Shown piece by piece: positions 7,761-16,536 of a stretch of DNA of 64,000 nt (within the stretch, counting starts at the first letter, position 1; the number at the start of each line of letters is the position of its first letter). Source of the DNA: Streptomyces parvulus (GTDB lineage: Bacteria > Actinomycetota > Actinomycetes > Streptomycetales > Streptomycetaceae); assembly GCF_014648855.1 (NCBI RefSeq), contig NZ_BMRX01000004.1:186001-250000 (forward strand). Direction: 5' to 3'. The translations under genes were made by a program, and so were the position numbers. The notes under the pieces were generated by a model that made no database searches, was not told the origin of the DNA, and saw only the letters and a program-made list of their open reading frames with translations.

Positions 7761-9398
7761 ATGCAGAAGACCAAGGCCGCACTCTGGGAATTCCTCCAGG
7801 GGCTCGGCAAGACGTTCATGCTCCCGGTGGCCCTGCTCGCGTTCTGCGGCATCATGCTCGGCATCGGCTCCTCCCTGTCCAGCGACGCCGTCACTGACAA
7901 CGTTGCCTTCCTGAAGGGCGAGGGCTGGCACCTCGTCTTCACGTGGATGGCCAACACGGGCCTGGTCGCCTTCACGTTCCTCCCCGTCCTCTTCGCGATG
8001 GCGATCCCGCTCGGCCTGGCCCGCGAGGACAAGGGCGTGGCGGCCTTCTCCGGCTTCGTCGGCTTCGCCGCCATGAACCTCGCGGTGAACTTCTACCTCA
8101 CCGCCAAGGGCGTCGACTTCGAGGACGAGAAGGCGATCGAGCACTACGGCATAGCCGACGTGCTCGGCGTGCAGTCCATCGACACCGGACTGCTCGGCGC
8201 CGTGGCCGTTGGCATCGTTGTCAGCCTGCTGCACACGCGCTTCCGCACCCAGCGGATGCCCGACGCGCTCGCCTTCTTCGGCGGGCTGCGCTTCGTCCCG
8301 ATCGTCTCCGCCCTGGTCCTGAGCGTGCTCGGGCTGCTGATCCCGCTGGTGTGGCCGACGTTCAACGGCTGGATCACCGCCGTGGGCCGGGGTATCGGGC
8401 ACACGGGGGTCTTCGGGCCGTTCTTCTTCGGCATGGGCGAGGTCCTGCTGCGGCCGATCGGGCTGCACCACATCCTCGTCGCCATGTTCCGCTTCACCGA
8501 CGTCGGCGGCTCCGGGGCCGTGTGCGGGGACCACGTCTCGGGTGCCCTGAACATGTTCTACGCCCAGCTCGACTGCTCGGCCGCGCCCACGTCCGCGGTC
8601 ACGGACGCGACGCACTTCCTCTCCCAGGGCAAGATGGCCGCCTACCTGGGCGGTCTGCCCGGCGCCGCGCTGGCGATGTACCACTGCGCGCAGCGGCGGA
8701 TGCGCCCGGAGATCAAGGCGCTGCTCGTCTCCGGCGTCGTGGCCTGCGTGGTCGGCGGCATCACCGAGCCGCTGGAGTTCCTGTTCCTCTTCGTCGCCCC
8801 GTGGCTGTACGCGATCCACGCGGTCCTCGTCGGCCTCGGATTCCTCACGGCGGCCGTGCTCGGTGTCTTCATCGGCAACACGGACGGCAACGTCATCGAC
8901 TGGCTGGTCTTCGGCGTGCTCCAGGGCTCGACGACCAAGTGGTACCTGGTGCCGGTGATCGCGGCGGTGTGGTTCGCGGTGTACTACTTCCTCTTCCGCT
9001 GGGCCATCCGGCGCTTCGACCTGAAGACCCCCGGCCGCGAGGACGACCCGGACGAGGGCGCCGAGAAGGGCGCCGAGCGGCGGGACGAGGAGGCCGGGAC
9101 GGCGGCGGAGGGCTCGGCCGTCGAGCAGGCGCCCGCGCGTGAGCTGGTCGCGGGGAAGTACGACGCCGTCGCCATCCTGGACGCGATCGGCGGCGCCGGG
9201 AACATCCGGACCCTGGACAACTGCATCACCCGGCTGCGCATGACGGTCGAGGACACCGGGCGGGTCGACGAGGCACGGCTGAAGAAGCTGGGCGCCGTCG
9301 GCGTGGTCAAGCTGGACGCGCACAACGTGCAGGTCATCATCGGCCCGCAGGTCCAGTCGGTGAAGGACGCCATCGCCACGATGATCCCGGTGGGCTGA
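7761..9398 (+). CDS. malX: PTS sugar transporter EIICB, MalX/PtsG type
   Basis: A 545-residue membrane permease of the glucose/maltose PTS family. The IIC part (about 1-415) has around ten hydrophobic segments, the loop SGALNMFYAQLD, and the substrate-binding GGITEPLEFLFLF. A charged linker (about 420-455) joins the IIB domain, whose phospho-acceptor Cys488 is in TLDNCITRLRM. It takes up and phosphorylates a hexose or maltose-like sugar using phosphate from HPr and a IIA protein, neither of which is in the window. It lies 3 bases before a malY-like gene, the same pairing as the E. coli malXY operon. The ATG at 7761 lacks a strong ribosome site. Confidence 0.88.
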   Translation: MQKTKAALWEFLQGLGKTFMLPVALLAFCGIMLGIGSSLSSDAVTDNVAFLKGEGWHLVFTWMANTGLVAFTFLPVLFAMAIPLGLAREDKGVAAFSGFVGFAAMNLAVNFYLTAKGVDFEDEKAIEHYGIADVLGVQSIDTGLLGAVAVGIVVSLLHTRFRTQRMPDALAFFGGLRFVPIVSALVLSVLGLLIPLVWPTFNGWITAVGRGIGHTGVFGPFFFGMGEVLLRPIGLHHILVAMFRFTDVGGSGAVCGDHVSGALNMFYAQLDCSAAPTSAVTDATHFLSQGKMAAYLGGLPGAALAMYHCAQRRMRPEIKALLVSGVVACVVGGITEPLEFLFLFVAPWLYAIHAVLVGLGFLTAAVLGVFIGNTDGNVIDWLVFGVLQGSTTKWYLVPVIAAVWFAVYYFLFRWAIRRFDLKTPGREDDPDEGAEKGAERRDEEAGTAAEGSAVEQAPARELVAGKYDAVAILDAIGGAGNIRTLDNCITRLRMTVEDTGRVDEARLKKLGAVGVVKLDAHNVQVIIGPQVQSVKDAIATMIPVG

Positions 9399-9401
9399 CC
9401 C

Positions 9402-10574
9402 GTGGCCTCGTCACCGACGTACGACTTCGACACCCCGGTGGACCGGCGCGGGACCTGGTGCACGCAGTGGGACTACGTGGAGGACCGGTTCGGCGTGCCG
9501 GACCTGCTGCCCTTCACGATCTCCGACATGGACTTCGAGACGGCGCCGGAGATCCTCACCGCGCTCCGCGGGCGCCTGGACCACGGGGTGCTCGGCTACT
9601 CGCGCTGGCGCCAGGACGACTTCCTCTCCGCGATCACGCACTGGTACGCCACACGGCACGCCACGGAGGTGGACCCCGGGTCCGTCGTGTACGCGCCCTC
9701 GGTGGTCTACCAGATCTCGCAGCTGCTGCACCTGTGGTCGCGGCCGGGTGACGGCGTGGTCGCCCACACCCCCATGTACGACGCGTTCCCGAGGACGGTG
9801 GCCGCGAACGGGCGCCGGCTGCGGGAGTGCCCCCTGGACGACTGGGCCGAGTTCGAACGGCTCCTGGCGCTGCCCGACACGTCCGTGCTGCTGCTGTGCT
9901 CGCCGCACAACCCGACGGGCCGGGTGTGGTCCGGGGCGGAGCTGGACCGCATGGCCCGGCTGTGCGAGCGGTACGGCGTCGCGGTCGTCAGCGACGAGAT
10001 CCACTCCGACCTGGCGTACGCCCCGCACGTCCACCACCCCTGGGCCCGGCACGGCGGGGAGGGACGGTGGGCGGTGCTCGGCTCGGCGTCTAAGTCGTTC
10101 AACATCCCGGCGCTGACCGGGAGTTGGGGGATCATCGGCGACGCGTCCTCCCGGGAGGCGTATCTGCGCCGGCTGAAGGACGCCGACGGGCTCTCCTCGC
10201 CGGCGGTGCTGTCGCTGGTCGGCCACATCGCGGCTTACCGGCGCGGAGCCCCGTGGCTCGACGCGCTGCGCGGGTATCTCGCGGGCAACCTCGCGCTGGT
10301 CGCGGACCGGCTGGGCGCCGCCTTCCCGCACCTGGGCTGGGAGCCCCCGCAGGCCGGGTACCTGGCCTGGATCGACCTGCGGTCCCTGGGCGTGGACGAC
10401 GACGCGCTCCAGCGCGCACTGGTGGAGGTGGAGAAGGTGGCCGTCATGCCGGGGTCCGCCTACGGCTCGCCGGGGTTCGTGCGGCTGAACGTCGGGTGCC
10501 CCCGGTCCAAGGCCGAGGCGGGGGTCGACGCGCTGGTGCGGGCGGTGCGGCGGGTCGCGCCCGGAGCCCGGTGA
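9402..10574 (+). CDS. malY: PLP-dependent C-S lyase / aminotransferase, MalY/PatB type
   Basis: A 390-residue fold-type I PLP enzyme. It begins with YDFDTPVDRRGTWCTQWDY and FTISDMDFETAPEI, features of the MalY/PatB branch rather than general aspartate aminotransferases. Cofactor residues are seen in CSPHNPTGRVW, SDEIHSDLAY and SASKSFNIPALTGSW, where Lys231 forms the Schiff base. The family cleaves cystathionine or cysteine conjugates; E. coli MalY also represses MalT (family knowledge). GTG start, 3 bases after the PTS gene, so clearly cotranscribed. No MalT or MalI gene is visible here. Confidence 0.87.
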   Translation: MASSPTYDFDTPVDRRGTWCTQWDYVEDRFGVPDLLPFTISDMDFETAPEILTALRGRLDHGVLGYSRWRQDDFLSAITHWYATRHATEVDPGSVVYAPSVVYQISQLLHLWSRPGDGVVAHTPMYDAFPRTVAANGRRLRECPLDDWAEFERLLALPDTSVLLLCSPHNPTGRVWSGAELDRMARLCERYGVAVVSDEIHSDLAYAPHVHHPWARHGGEGRWAVLGSASKSFNIPALTGSWGIIGDASSREAYLRRLKDADGLSSPAVLSLVGHIAAYRRGAPWLDALRGYLAGNLALVADRLGAAFPHLGWEPPQAGYLAWIDLRSLGVDDDALQRALVEVEKVAVMPGSAYGSPGFVRLNVGCPRSKAEAGVDALVRAVRRVAPGAR

Positions 10575-10724
10575 ACACGGCGTTCGTGGAGCGCGGGGGC
10601 CGGGCCGGGCCGTAGGACCGGCCGGGATCCGGGCTCCGCGCCGTGGCCCGGCCCCGCGTTGCGGGCGTCCGGGACCCGGCGGACACTGGCCGGGACTGGC
10701 AGCCGGCCGGAGAGGGCCTGGACG

Positions 10725-11510
10725 ATGGGTGACTACGCCGACCTTCCTGGGGTCAGGACCTGGTACGAGACCGAGGGGGCCGGCGACCCGCTGGTCCTGC
10801 TGCACGGCGGCTTCTGCACCAACGAGACCTGGGGCGCCCAGCGCGCCGACCTGGCCGCCGCCCACCGGGTCCTGCTGCCCGAGCGGCGCGCGCACGGGCA
10901 CACCCCGGACGTCGCCGGACCGCTGACCTACCAGGACATGGCCGACGACACGGTGGCGTTCCTGGAGACGGTGGTGGGCGGCCCCGCGCACCTGGTCGGC
11001 TGGAGCGACGGGGGCGTCGTCGCGCTGCTGGTGGCCCTCGCCCGGCCGGACCTGGTGCGCCGGGCCGTGGTGGTCGGGGCCACCTTCCGGCCCGCCGGCG
11101 AGGCCTTCGCCGACCCCGGGATGCTGGACGCGATGACGCCCGGCAGCCCGGACATGGAGTTCTTCCGAGAGATGTACGAGGCCGTGTCGCCGGACGGCGC
11201 CGGCCACTGGCCGGTGGTGGCGGCGAAGGTCCTCGACATGTGGCGCACCCAGCCGGCCCTCACCGAGCGGGAGCTGGGCCGGATCGCCGCGCCGGTCCTG
11301 GTCGTGTCCGGCGACGACGACCTGATGACGCTGGAGCACACCACCGCCCTCTACCGCGCCCTGCCCGACGCGCGGCTCGCGGTGCTGCCCGGCGCCTCCC
11401 ACCTGGTGCCGCTGGAGAAGCCGGGCCTCCTCAACGGGCTGATCCTGGACCACCTCGCTGAGCGGGGTCCGGTGGAGACGATGATGCCGGTGCGCCGCGC
11501 GGGCGGGTGA
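10725..11510 (+). CDS. Alpha/beta hydrolase
   Basis: A 261-residue cytoplasmic alpha/beta hydrolase. The oxyanion motif LVLLHGGFCTNETW is at about 24-37, the nucleophile Ser in LVGWSDGGVVALL, the acid Asp in VSGDDDLMTLEH and the His in GASHLVPLEKPG. It falls in the broad esterase/lactonase/dehalogenase-like group and the substrate is unknown. The ATG follows GGAGAGGGCC. It lies about 150 bases after malY on the same strand and ends 6 bases from the convergent DUF2891 gene, so it may or may not belong to the sugar operon. Confidence 0.85.
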   Translation: MGDYADLPGVRTWYETEGAGDPLVLLHGGFCTNETWGAQRADLAAAHRVLLPERRAHGHTPDVAGPLTYQDMADDTVAFLETVVGGPAHLVGWSDGGVVALLVALARPDLVRRAVVVGATFRPAGEAFADPGMLDAMTPGSPDMEFFREMYEAVSPDGAGHWPVVAAKVLDMWRTQPALTERELGRIAAPVLVVSGDDDLMTLEHTTALYRALPDARLAVLPGASHLVPLEKPGLLNGLILDHLAERGPVETMMPVRRAGG

Positions 11511-11516
11511 CCGGCG

Positions 11517-12530
11517 TCAGGGCCGCCCGACCGGGTCCAGGGCCAGGGCCGCGAAGGTCGCCAGCCAGTGGTCGGTGGTGAAGTCGCCGCGCTCCACCGC
11601 CGGGAGGCCCGCCGCCAGGTGTGCCTCGGCCGCCGTGTCGAGGCGGGCGCGGGCCGGGCCGTCGGGCAGGGCGCCGGCGAGCGCGCGCAGGGCGGCGGCC
11701 CGGCTGAGCGCCAGGCCCAGCAGGTGGCCGATCTGCGGGTCGGCGTGGTCGGAGACCACGGGCACGTCGAGGAGGGCGCAGGGCGCACCGGTGGAGAGGG
11801 CGGGCAGGAACCCGTCCAGCCACGCCGCGAACCGGTCCGGCGGGAGCACCCTGCGCATCGCGTCGGCCTCGGTGAGCGCCGGGGAGAGGAAGTCCTGGCC
11901 GGACGGCTCCCAGTGCGCGGGCGCGTCGTGGTCGTCGGCGAACCAGGCGAGGAGCCGTTCGCGGACCGCCCGGTCGGTGCCGGGGGACAGTTCCCCCGAG
12001 TCGAGCGCGAGGCCCAGGGCGAAGGCGCTGTTGGGGTGGTTGCCGTGGCGTACGGGATAGGTGGCCTTGGGGAGCCAGTCGGCCAGCAGCGCGTCGACCG
12101 CGGTGACGGCGGGGGCCAGGGCCTCGGTCCAGCGGGCGCCGGCCGCGCCGCCGTGGGCGCGGCACTCCCCCGCCAGGGCGAGCAGCCAGGCCCAGCCGTA
12201 GGGCCGCTCGAAGGACGGGTGGTCACGGAGGTAGGCGGCCTCGACCGTCAGGTTCCCGGGGGTGAGGTGGCGGTCCAGCGCGTCGAGGAACGGTGCGGTC
12301 TCCGGCAGTGCGGGGGTGCCGGCGTGGCGGCGCAGCAGTCGGACGAGCAGCCAGTGCATGTGCGCCGAGGAGTGCCAGTCGTAGGCCCCGTAGAAGGCGG
12401 GGTGCAGGGAGCGGGGTGCCGGCTGCTCCCCCGCGGAGGTGATCAGGTGGGCCGGGAAGTTGGGGTACTCGCGGGTGATGTTGGCCAGGGCGATCCTGGC
12501 GAACGGGGCCGCGTGGGCGCCGAGCGGCAT
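11517..12530 (-). CDS. DUF2891 family protein
   Basis: A 337-residue soluble protein recognised as DUF2891 from features such as LHPAFYGAYDWHSSAHMHWLLVRLLRRH, ERPYGWAWLL and GNHPNSAFALGLALD. The helical-repeat look with conserved Trp/His/Asp recalls alpha/alpha-barrel enzymes, but no function is established. Its ATG overlaps the stop of pyroglutamyl peptidase by one base (ATGA), and it is the last gene of the DUF969-DUF979-pcp operon. The context points to a role in pyroglutamate or pyroglutamyl-peptide metabolism (inference). Confidence 0.85.
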   Translation of the reverse strand: MPLGAHAAPFARIALANITREYPNFPAHLITSAGEQPAPRSLHPAFYGAYDWHSSAHMHWLLVRLLRRHAGTPALPETAPFLDALDRHLTPGNLTVEAAYLRDHPSFERPYGWAWLLALAGECRAHGGAAGARWTEALAPAVTAVDALLADWLPKATYPVRHGNHPNSAFALGLALDSGELSPGTDRAVRERLLAWFADDHDAPAHWEPSGQDFLSPALTEADAMRRVLPPDRFAAWLDGFLPALSTGAPCALLDVPVVSDHADPQIGHLLGLALSRAAALRALAGALPDGPARARLDTAAEAHLAAGLPAVERGDFTTDHWLATFAALALDPVGRP

Positions 12531-13180
12531 CAGTGGGTGGCTCCTTCGGTGACGTTCAGGTCGTGCCCGGCCGGGGTGCGCGCGGCCGTGGCCAGCAGGG
12601 CGCGCAGTCCGTGGGCGACGGTGGCGGGCGGCAGGCAGGGGGCGGTGCCGTCGGGGACCTGCTCCGGCGCCCAGGGCACGTGCGCGAACCCGCCGCGTAC
12701 GTGCGGGAACTCGGTGGCCAGGAGGTGGCCGAGGCCGTAGGCGACGTGGTTGCAGACGAAGGTGCCGGCGGTGTTGGAGACGGCGGCCGGGACGCCGGCC
12801 TCGCGCAGCGCCGCGACGCACGCCTTGACCGGGAGGGTCGAGAAGTGGGCGGCGGGGCCGCCCGGCACCACCGGTTCGTCGACGGGCTGCCGGCCCGCGT
12901 TGTCGGGTATGCGCGCGTCGTCGACGTTGACGGCGACGCGTTCGACGGTGACGCCCGGCCGGCCGCCCGCCTGCCCGAGGCAGAGAACCAGGTCGGGGGC
13001 GTGCGCAAGGACGGCGTCGCGCAGTGCGTCGAGCGACGTGCCGAAGGCGCAGGGCAGTTCGACGGCGGTGACGTCGAGGCCGGCGGGCGGTTCGGCGGCC
13101 ACCAGGGACGCCGCCTGCCAGGACGGGTTCACGCGCTCGCCGCCGAAGGGGGCGAAGCCGGTGATGAGGACGCGGGTCAT
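12530..13180 (-). CDS. pcp: Pyroglutamyl-peptidase I (pyrrolidone-carboxylate peptidase)
   Basis: A 216-residue C15 cysteine peptidase that removes N-terminal pyroglutamate from peptides. The start MTRVLITGFAPFGGERVNPSWQ is the family signature. The catalytic Glu is in GVTVERVAVNVDDARIPDN, the Cys in SNTAGTFVCNHVAYGL, and the His in GGFAHVPWAPEQ. Length and motif order are normal. It lies between a DUF979 membrane protein and DUF2891; the released 5-oxoproline can be opened by PxpABC, encoded divergently at 15125-17390. Confidence 0.95.
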   Translation of the reverse strand: MTRVLITGFAPFGGERVNPSWQAASLVAAEPPAGLDVTAVELPCAFGTSLDALRDAVLAHAPDLVLCLGQAGGRPGVTVERVAVNVDDARIPDNAGRQPVDEPVVPGGPAAHFSTLPVKACVAALREAGVPAAVSNTAGTFVCNHVAYGLGHLLATEFPHVRGGFAHVPWAPEQVPDGTAPCLPPATVAHGLRALLATAARTPAGHDLNVTEGATH

Positions 13181-13212
13181 GGGCGTTCCTTGCCGTGCGG
13201 TTCGGGGTGGGG

Positions 13213-14187
13213 TCAGAAGGCGAAGAGCGCCATGATGACGGTGCAGCAGCCGAGCAGGGCGATGCCCGTGGGGAGCTGTGCCTTGATCGGGCCGTACTGG
13301 TCCTTCAGTTCGAGCAGGGTGGCCGGGACGATGTTGAAGTTGGCGGCCATCGGGGTGCACAGGGTGCCGGCGAACCCGGCGAGCATGCCGATCGCGAGGA
13401 CGGCCGGTTCGTTGCCGTGCATCTGCTGGATGAGCACGGGCCAGCCGATCGCCGCGGTCATGACGGGGAAGGCGGCGAACGCGTTGCCCATGATGACCGT
13501 GAAGAGGAACATGCCCACGCAGTAGGCGACGACGGCGAGGTACTTGGAGTCGTCCGGCAGCACCTTGTTCACGATGTCGCCGACCTGCTCGCCGACGCCG
13601 GCGACGGCGAAGATCGAGCCCAGCACGGCCAGCAGCTGGGGCAGCAGCAGGGCGGAGCCCATGGCCTCCAGCATGGAGCGCCCGGAGTGCAGCGGCACGG
13701 ACGGCTTCTTCTCGCCGGTGACCAGCATGCCGACGACGAGCGCGACGACGCAGCCGAGTCCGAGACCGAGGAGGGTGGCCTTGCCGGTCTCGAAGAGCCC
13801 GGACTCGTCCAGCACCGAGGCGCACACGATGGCGACGAGCGGGATGGTCAGCGCCGGGATGAAGATCCGGTTGCCGAGCCGGCCGGCCGAGGCCTCGCGC
13901 TGTTCGCCGGTCGTGGTGACCGGGACGCCCTTGCCGAGGAAGTTGAAGCCGGCGAGCACGATGAGAGCGAGGACCGCCACGCCGAGCGGCTCGGCGGGCA
14001 GCGTCCAGCCGCCGTTCTTCGCGGTGGCGTTGGCGACGCCGGTGCCGTAGGGGAAGGTGAGGCCGAGCAGGCCCCAGAAGGCGGCGGACGTCCACCGCTT
14101 GGGGTTGCTGCGGTCGGCGGCCATCTGCGCGGCCATGACGACGAAGACGAGGCCTATCAGCCAGTACAGCCATTCGACCTTGATCAC
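13213..14187 (-). CDS. DUF979 membrane protein, probable permease subunit
   Basis: A 324-residue polytopic membrane protein of family DUF979 with about nine to ten hydrophobic segments and motifs such as WLYWLIGLVFVVMAAQMAAD, GNAFAAFPVMTAAIGWPVL and CTPMAANFNIVPATLLELKD. DUF969 and DUF979 occur together and are thought to form a transporter for pyroglutamate or pyroglutamyl peptides (family context, function unproven). The GTG start overlaps the DUF969 stop by 4 bases (GTGA), so translation is coupled. pcp follows after 32 bases. Confidence 0.88.
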   Translation of the reverse strand: MIKVEWLYWLIGLVFVVMAAQMAADRSNPKRWTSAAFWGLLGLTFPYGTGVANATAKNGGWTLPAEPLGVAVLALIVLAGFNFLGKGVPVTTTGEQREASAGRLGNRIFIPALTIPLVAIVCASVLDESGLFETGKATLLGLGLGCVVALVVGMLVTGEKKPSVPLHSGRSMLEAMGSALLLPQLLAVLGSIFAVAGVGEQVGDIVNKVLPDDSKYLAVVAYCVGMFLFTVIMGNAFAAFPVMTAAIGWPVLIQQMHGNEPAVLAIGMLAGFAGTLCTPMAANFNIVPATLLELKDQYGPIKAQLPTGIALLGCCTVIMALFAF

Positions 14188-14903
14188 TTGTCGGCCCCCT
14201 CGGGAAGCGGCAGCTCGTGTTCGGCGGCGGCGAGCGCCATCTCGCGCTCCAGCTGCCTGTCCATCAGCAGCAGCCGCGCGCCGTGGATGAGGAAGGCGCA
14301 GACGGCGAGCGGGATCGCCCACAGGGCCAGCTGGGTCGGTTCGATGTCCTGGTGGTAGGTCGAGTTCACGAAGCCGGTGATCAGGAGGATGGAGCCGATG
14401 GCGATGAAGCAGTCCTCGCCGAAGAAGACGCCCACGGTGTCGGCGGAGGCCGAGTAGGAGCGCACCTTCTCGCGCAGCCGGTCGGGCAGCTTCGCCCCCG
14501 TCGTGCGTTCGGCGGCGGCCTCGGCCATGGGCGCCACCAGGGGCCGCACGGTCTGGGCGGGGCCGCCGATGCTGTTGAGTCCGAAGGCCGCGGTGACCTG
14601 CCGGACCAGCAGGTAGACGGTGAGGAACCGGCCGGCGCTGAGCCTGCCGAGCCGTCCGATGAGATTGCGGGCCTGTTCGCGCAGGCCGTAGCGCTCCAGC
14701 AGGCCGATCACCGGGAGCACGATGGCGTAGACGGTGACCGAGCGGCTGTCGGCGAAGGACCGGCCGAAGGCCGCGAGGACCTCCAGCGGGTCCATCCTGC
14801 CGAGCAGTCCGGTGACGATTCCGGCGACGCCCACCACGAGGACGGGGTTGCGGCGCGTGACGAATCCGAGGATCACCACGACCACACCGAGGAGAACGAT
14901 CAT
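14184..14903 (-). CDS. DUF969 membrane protein, probable permease subunit
   Basis: A 239-residue membrane protein of family DUF969 with about five to six hydrophobic helices. Conserved stretches include NPVLVVGVAGIVTGLL, FGLNSIGGPAQTVRPLVAPMAEAAA and ADTVGVFFGEDCFIAIGSILLI. The ATG at 14903 was preferred to upstream ATGs because GAAGAAGG sits 8 bases before it and the first helix starts at once. It is the first gene of the four-gene operon, divergent from pxpA, with two identical-type operators in between. Confidence 0.88.
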   Translation of the reverse strand: MIVLLGVVVVILGFVTRRNPVLVVGVAGIVTGLLGRMDPLEVLAAFGRSFADSRSVTVYAIVLPVIGLLERYGLREQARNLIGRLGRLSAGRFLTVYLLVRQVTAAFGLNSIGGPAQTVRPLVAPMAEAAAERTTGAKLPDRLREKVRSYSASADTVGVFFGEDCFIAIGSILLITGFVNSTYHQDIEPTQLALWAIPLAVCAFLIHGARLLLMDRQLEREMALAAAEHELPLPEGADK

Positions 14904-15023
14904 TCGGTGGCCTTCTTCAGGCATGAGGGGGCGGGGCAGCACGGATCCGGGGTCATCGGAGCCGTGACTTCAGCGGTCCCCGGACCATAGCCCCAGATAC
15001 GTGGCAGATGCACGGACACTAGC

Positions 15024-15038
15024 GATCGTTCAACGATC
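15024..15038. promoter_or_regulatory. Operator copy 1 of the oxoproline divergon
   Basis: Perfect palindrome GATCGTT-C-AACGATC, 121 bases before the DUF969 start. A second copy with one changed base lies 71 bp away. The form resembles GntR/FadR-type sites; no such regulator gene is in the window, so the protein must be encoded elsewhere. Confidence 0.65.
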
Positions 15039-15094
15039 TAACAAGGGGTGGATTTCACGCCGCATTCCGGAGCACGATCGCCATGGCCTTGTCG

Positions 15095-15109
15095 GATCGT
15101 TCAACAATC
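15095..15109. promoter_or_regulatory. Operator copy 2 of the oxoproline divergon
   Basis: GATCGTTCAACAATC, identical to copy 1 in 14 of 15 bases, ends 15 bases before the pxpA start, in or just below its expected promoter. Blocking here would shut pxpABC (inference). Confidence 0.65.
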
Positions 15110-15124
15110 GTCTACGTTCGGGAT

Positions 15125-15877
15125 GTGATCGACCTCAACGCAGACCTCGGCGAGGGCTTCGGCCGCTGGACCCTCACCGACGACGACGCCCTGCTCTCCG
15201 TCGTCACCAGCGCCAACGTCGCCTGCGGCTTCCACGCCGGCGACCCCTCCGTGATGCACCGCGTGTGCGCCCTCGCCGCCGAGCGCGGCGTCCGGATCGG
15301 GGCCCAGGTGTCCTACCGCGACCTGGCCGGCTTCGGACGGCGCGCCATGGACGTACCGCCCGCGGAACTGGCGGCCGAGGTGGCCTACCAGATCGGCGCG
15401 CTGCGGGTCTTCGCCGAGGCCGCGGGGTCGGAGGTGGCCTACGTGAAGCCGCACGGCGCCCTCTACAACCGCACCGTCCACGACGCCGCGCAGGCCCGTG
15501 CCGTGGTGGCCGGGGTACGGCTGGCGGGCGGGGCGCTGCCGGTGCTCGGCCTGCCCGGCTCCCGCCTGCTCGACGCCGCCGCCGAGGCCGGGCTCCCCGG
15601 CGTCCCGGAGGCCTTCGCCGACCGCGCCTACACCGCGCGGGGCACCCTCGTCCCGCGCGGCGAGGCGGACTCCGTGGTGACCGACGCGGACGCGGTGGTC
15701 GACCGCGCGCTCGGGTTCGCGGTGCGGGGCGGGGTCGCGGCGGTGGACGGCACGACCGTCGCGGTCGCCGCCAGGTCGCTGTGCGTCCACGGGGACACGC
15801 CGGGCGCGGCCCGGATCGCGGCGCGGGTGCGGGCGGCCCTGGAAGCGGCCGGGGTCGGGATCGGGGCGTTCGCGTGA
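15125..15877 (+). CDS. pxpA: 5-oxoprolinase subunit PxpA (LamB/YcsF family)
   Basis: A 250-residue protein of the LamB/YcsF family, the subunit that with PxpB and PxpC hydrolyses 5-oxoproline to glutamate with ATP. Signature stretches are VIDLNADLGEGFGRW at the N-terminus, SANVACGFHAGDPSVM near 34-49 and VKPHGALYNR near 107-116. The GTG at 15125 is chosen because it begins the conserved IDLNADLGE strand; upstream ATG 15083 would add a tail overlapping the operator. No strong ribosome site is seen. It overlaps pxpB by 4 bases (GTGA). Confidence 0.93.
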   Translation: MIDLNADLGEGFGRWTLTDDDALLSVVTSANVACGFHAGDPSVMHRVCALAAERGVRIGAQVSYRDLAGFGRRAMDVPPAELAAEVAYQIGALRVFAEAAGSEVAYVKPHGALYNRTVHDAAQARAVVAGVRLAGGALPVLGLPGSRLLDAAAEAGLPGVPEAFADRAYTARGTLVPRGEADSVVTDADAVVDRALGFAVRGGVAAVDGTTVAVAARSLCVHGDTPGAARIAARVRAALEAAGVGIGAFA

Positions 15878-16536
15878 CGGGCGCCCGGGCGCGCTCGGCC
15901 CACCCCGCCGGACGCCACGCGCTCCTCGTCGAGCTGCCGGACGCCGAGCACACCGCGGCCTTCCACGCCGAGGTGCTGCGCCGGCGGGCCGCCGGGACGC
16001 TGCCGCCGGTGACGGAGGTCGTACCGGGGGCGCGGACCGTGCTGCTCGACGGGGTGCCGGACCCCGCGGCGATGGCCCGCGAGGTGCTGGGCTGGGAGGT
16101 GCCGCCCGTCCCCGACGGCGACGGCGAGGTGGTGGAGATCCCGGTGCGCTACGACGGCCCGGACCTCGCCGACGTGGCCGCCCGGTGGGGAGTCGCACCC
16201 GAGGAGGTCGGCGCCCGCCACGGCTCGTACACCTACCGGGTGGCGTTCTGCGGGTTCGCGCCCGGCTTCGGGTACCTCACCGGCCTGCCGGACCACCTGC
16301 ACCTGCCCCGCCGGGCCACACCCCGGACCCGGGTGCCCGCCGGGGCCGTCGCGCTGGCCGGCCCCTACAGCGCGGTCTACCCCCGTTCCACGCCGGGTGG
16401 CTGGCAGCTGATCGGCACCATGCCGGACCCGCGGCCGCTGTGGGACCCGGCGCGCGAGCGGGCGGCGCTCCTCACGCCGGGGACCCGGGTGCGCTTCGTC
16501 GCCCCGGACGGTGCCCGCGGGGAGGCCGCGGCATGA
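15874..16536 (+). CDS. pxpB: 5-oxoprolinase subunit PxpB
   Basis: A 220-residue protein of the PxpB (KipI/allophanate-hydrolase subunit 1) family. The family block EIPVRYDGPDLADVAARWGV leads to the conserved YRVAFCGFAPGFGYLTGLP and TPRTRVPAGAVALAGPYSAVYPRSTPGGWQLIG. It works in a complex with PxpC and PxpA. The start overlaps pxpA (GTGA) and the end overlaps pxpC (ATGA), so the three subunits are translationally coupled. An N-terminal tail of about 15 residues is not conserved in look. Confidence 0.92.
   Translation: MTGARARSAHPAGRHALLVELPDAEHTAAFHAEVLRRRAAGTLPPVTEVVPGARTVLLDGVPDPAAMAREVLGWEVPPVPDGDGEVVEIPVRYDGPDLADVAARWGVAPEEVGARHGSYTYRVAFCGFAPGFGYLTGLPDHLHLPRRATPRTRVPAGAVALAGPYSAVYPRSTPGGWQLIGTMPDPRPLWDPARERAALLTPGTRVRFVAPDGARGEAAA

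Noticed and set aside
7314..9323. A 669-codon reverse frame over the PTS gene
   Set aside because: Antisense to a clear PTS protein; only its last 71 codons, outside the PTS gene, are kept as a doubtful small ORF.
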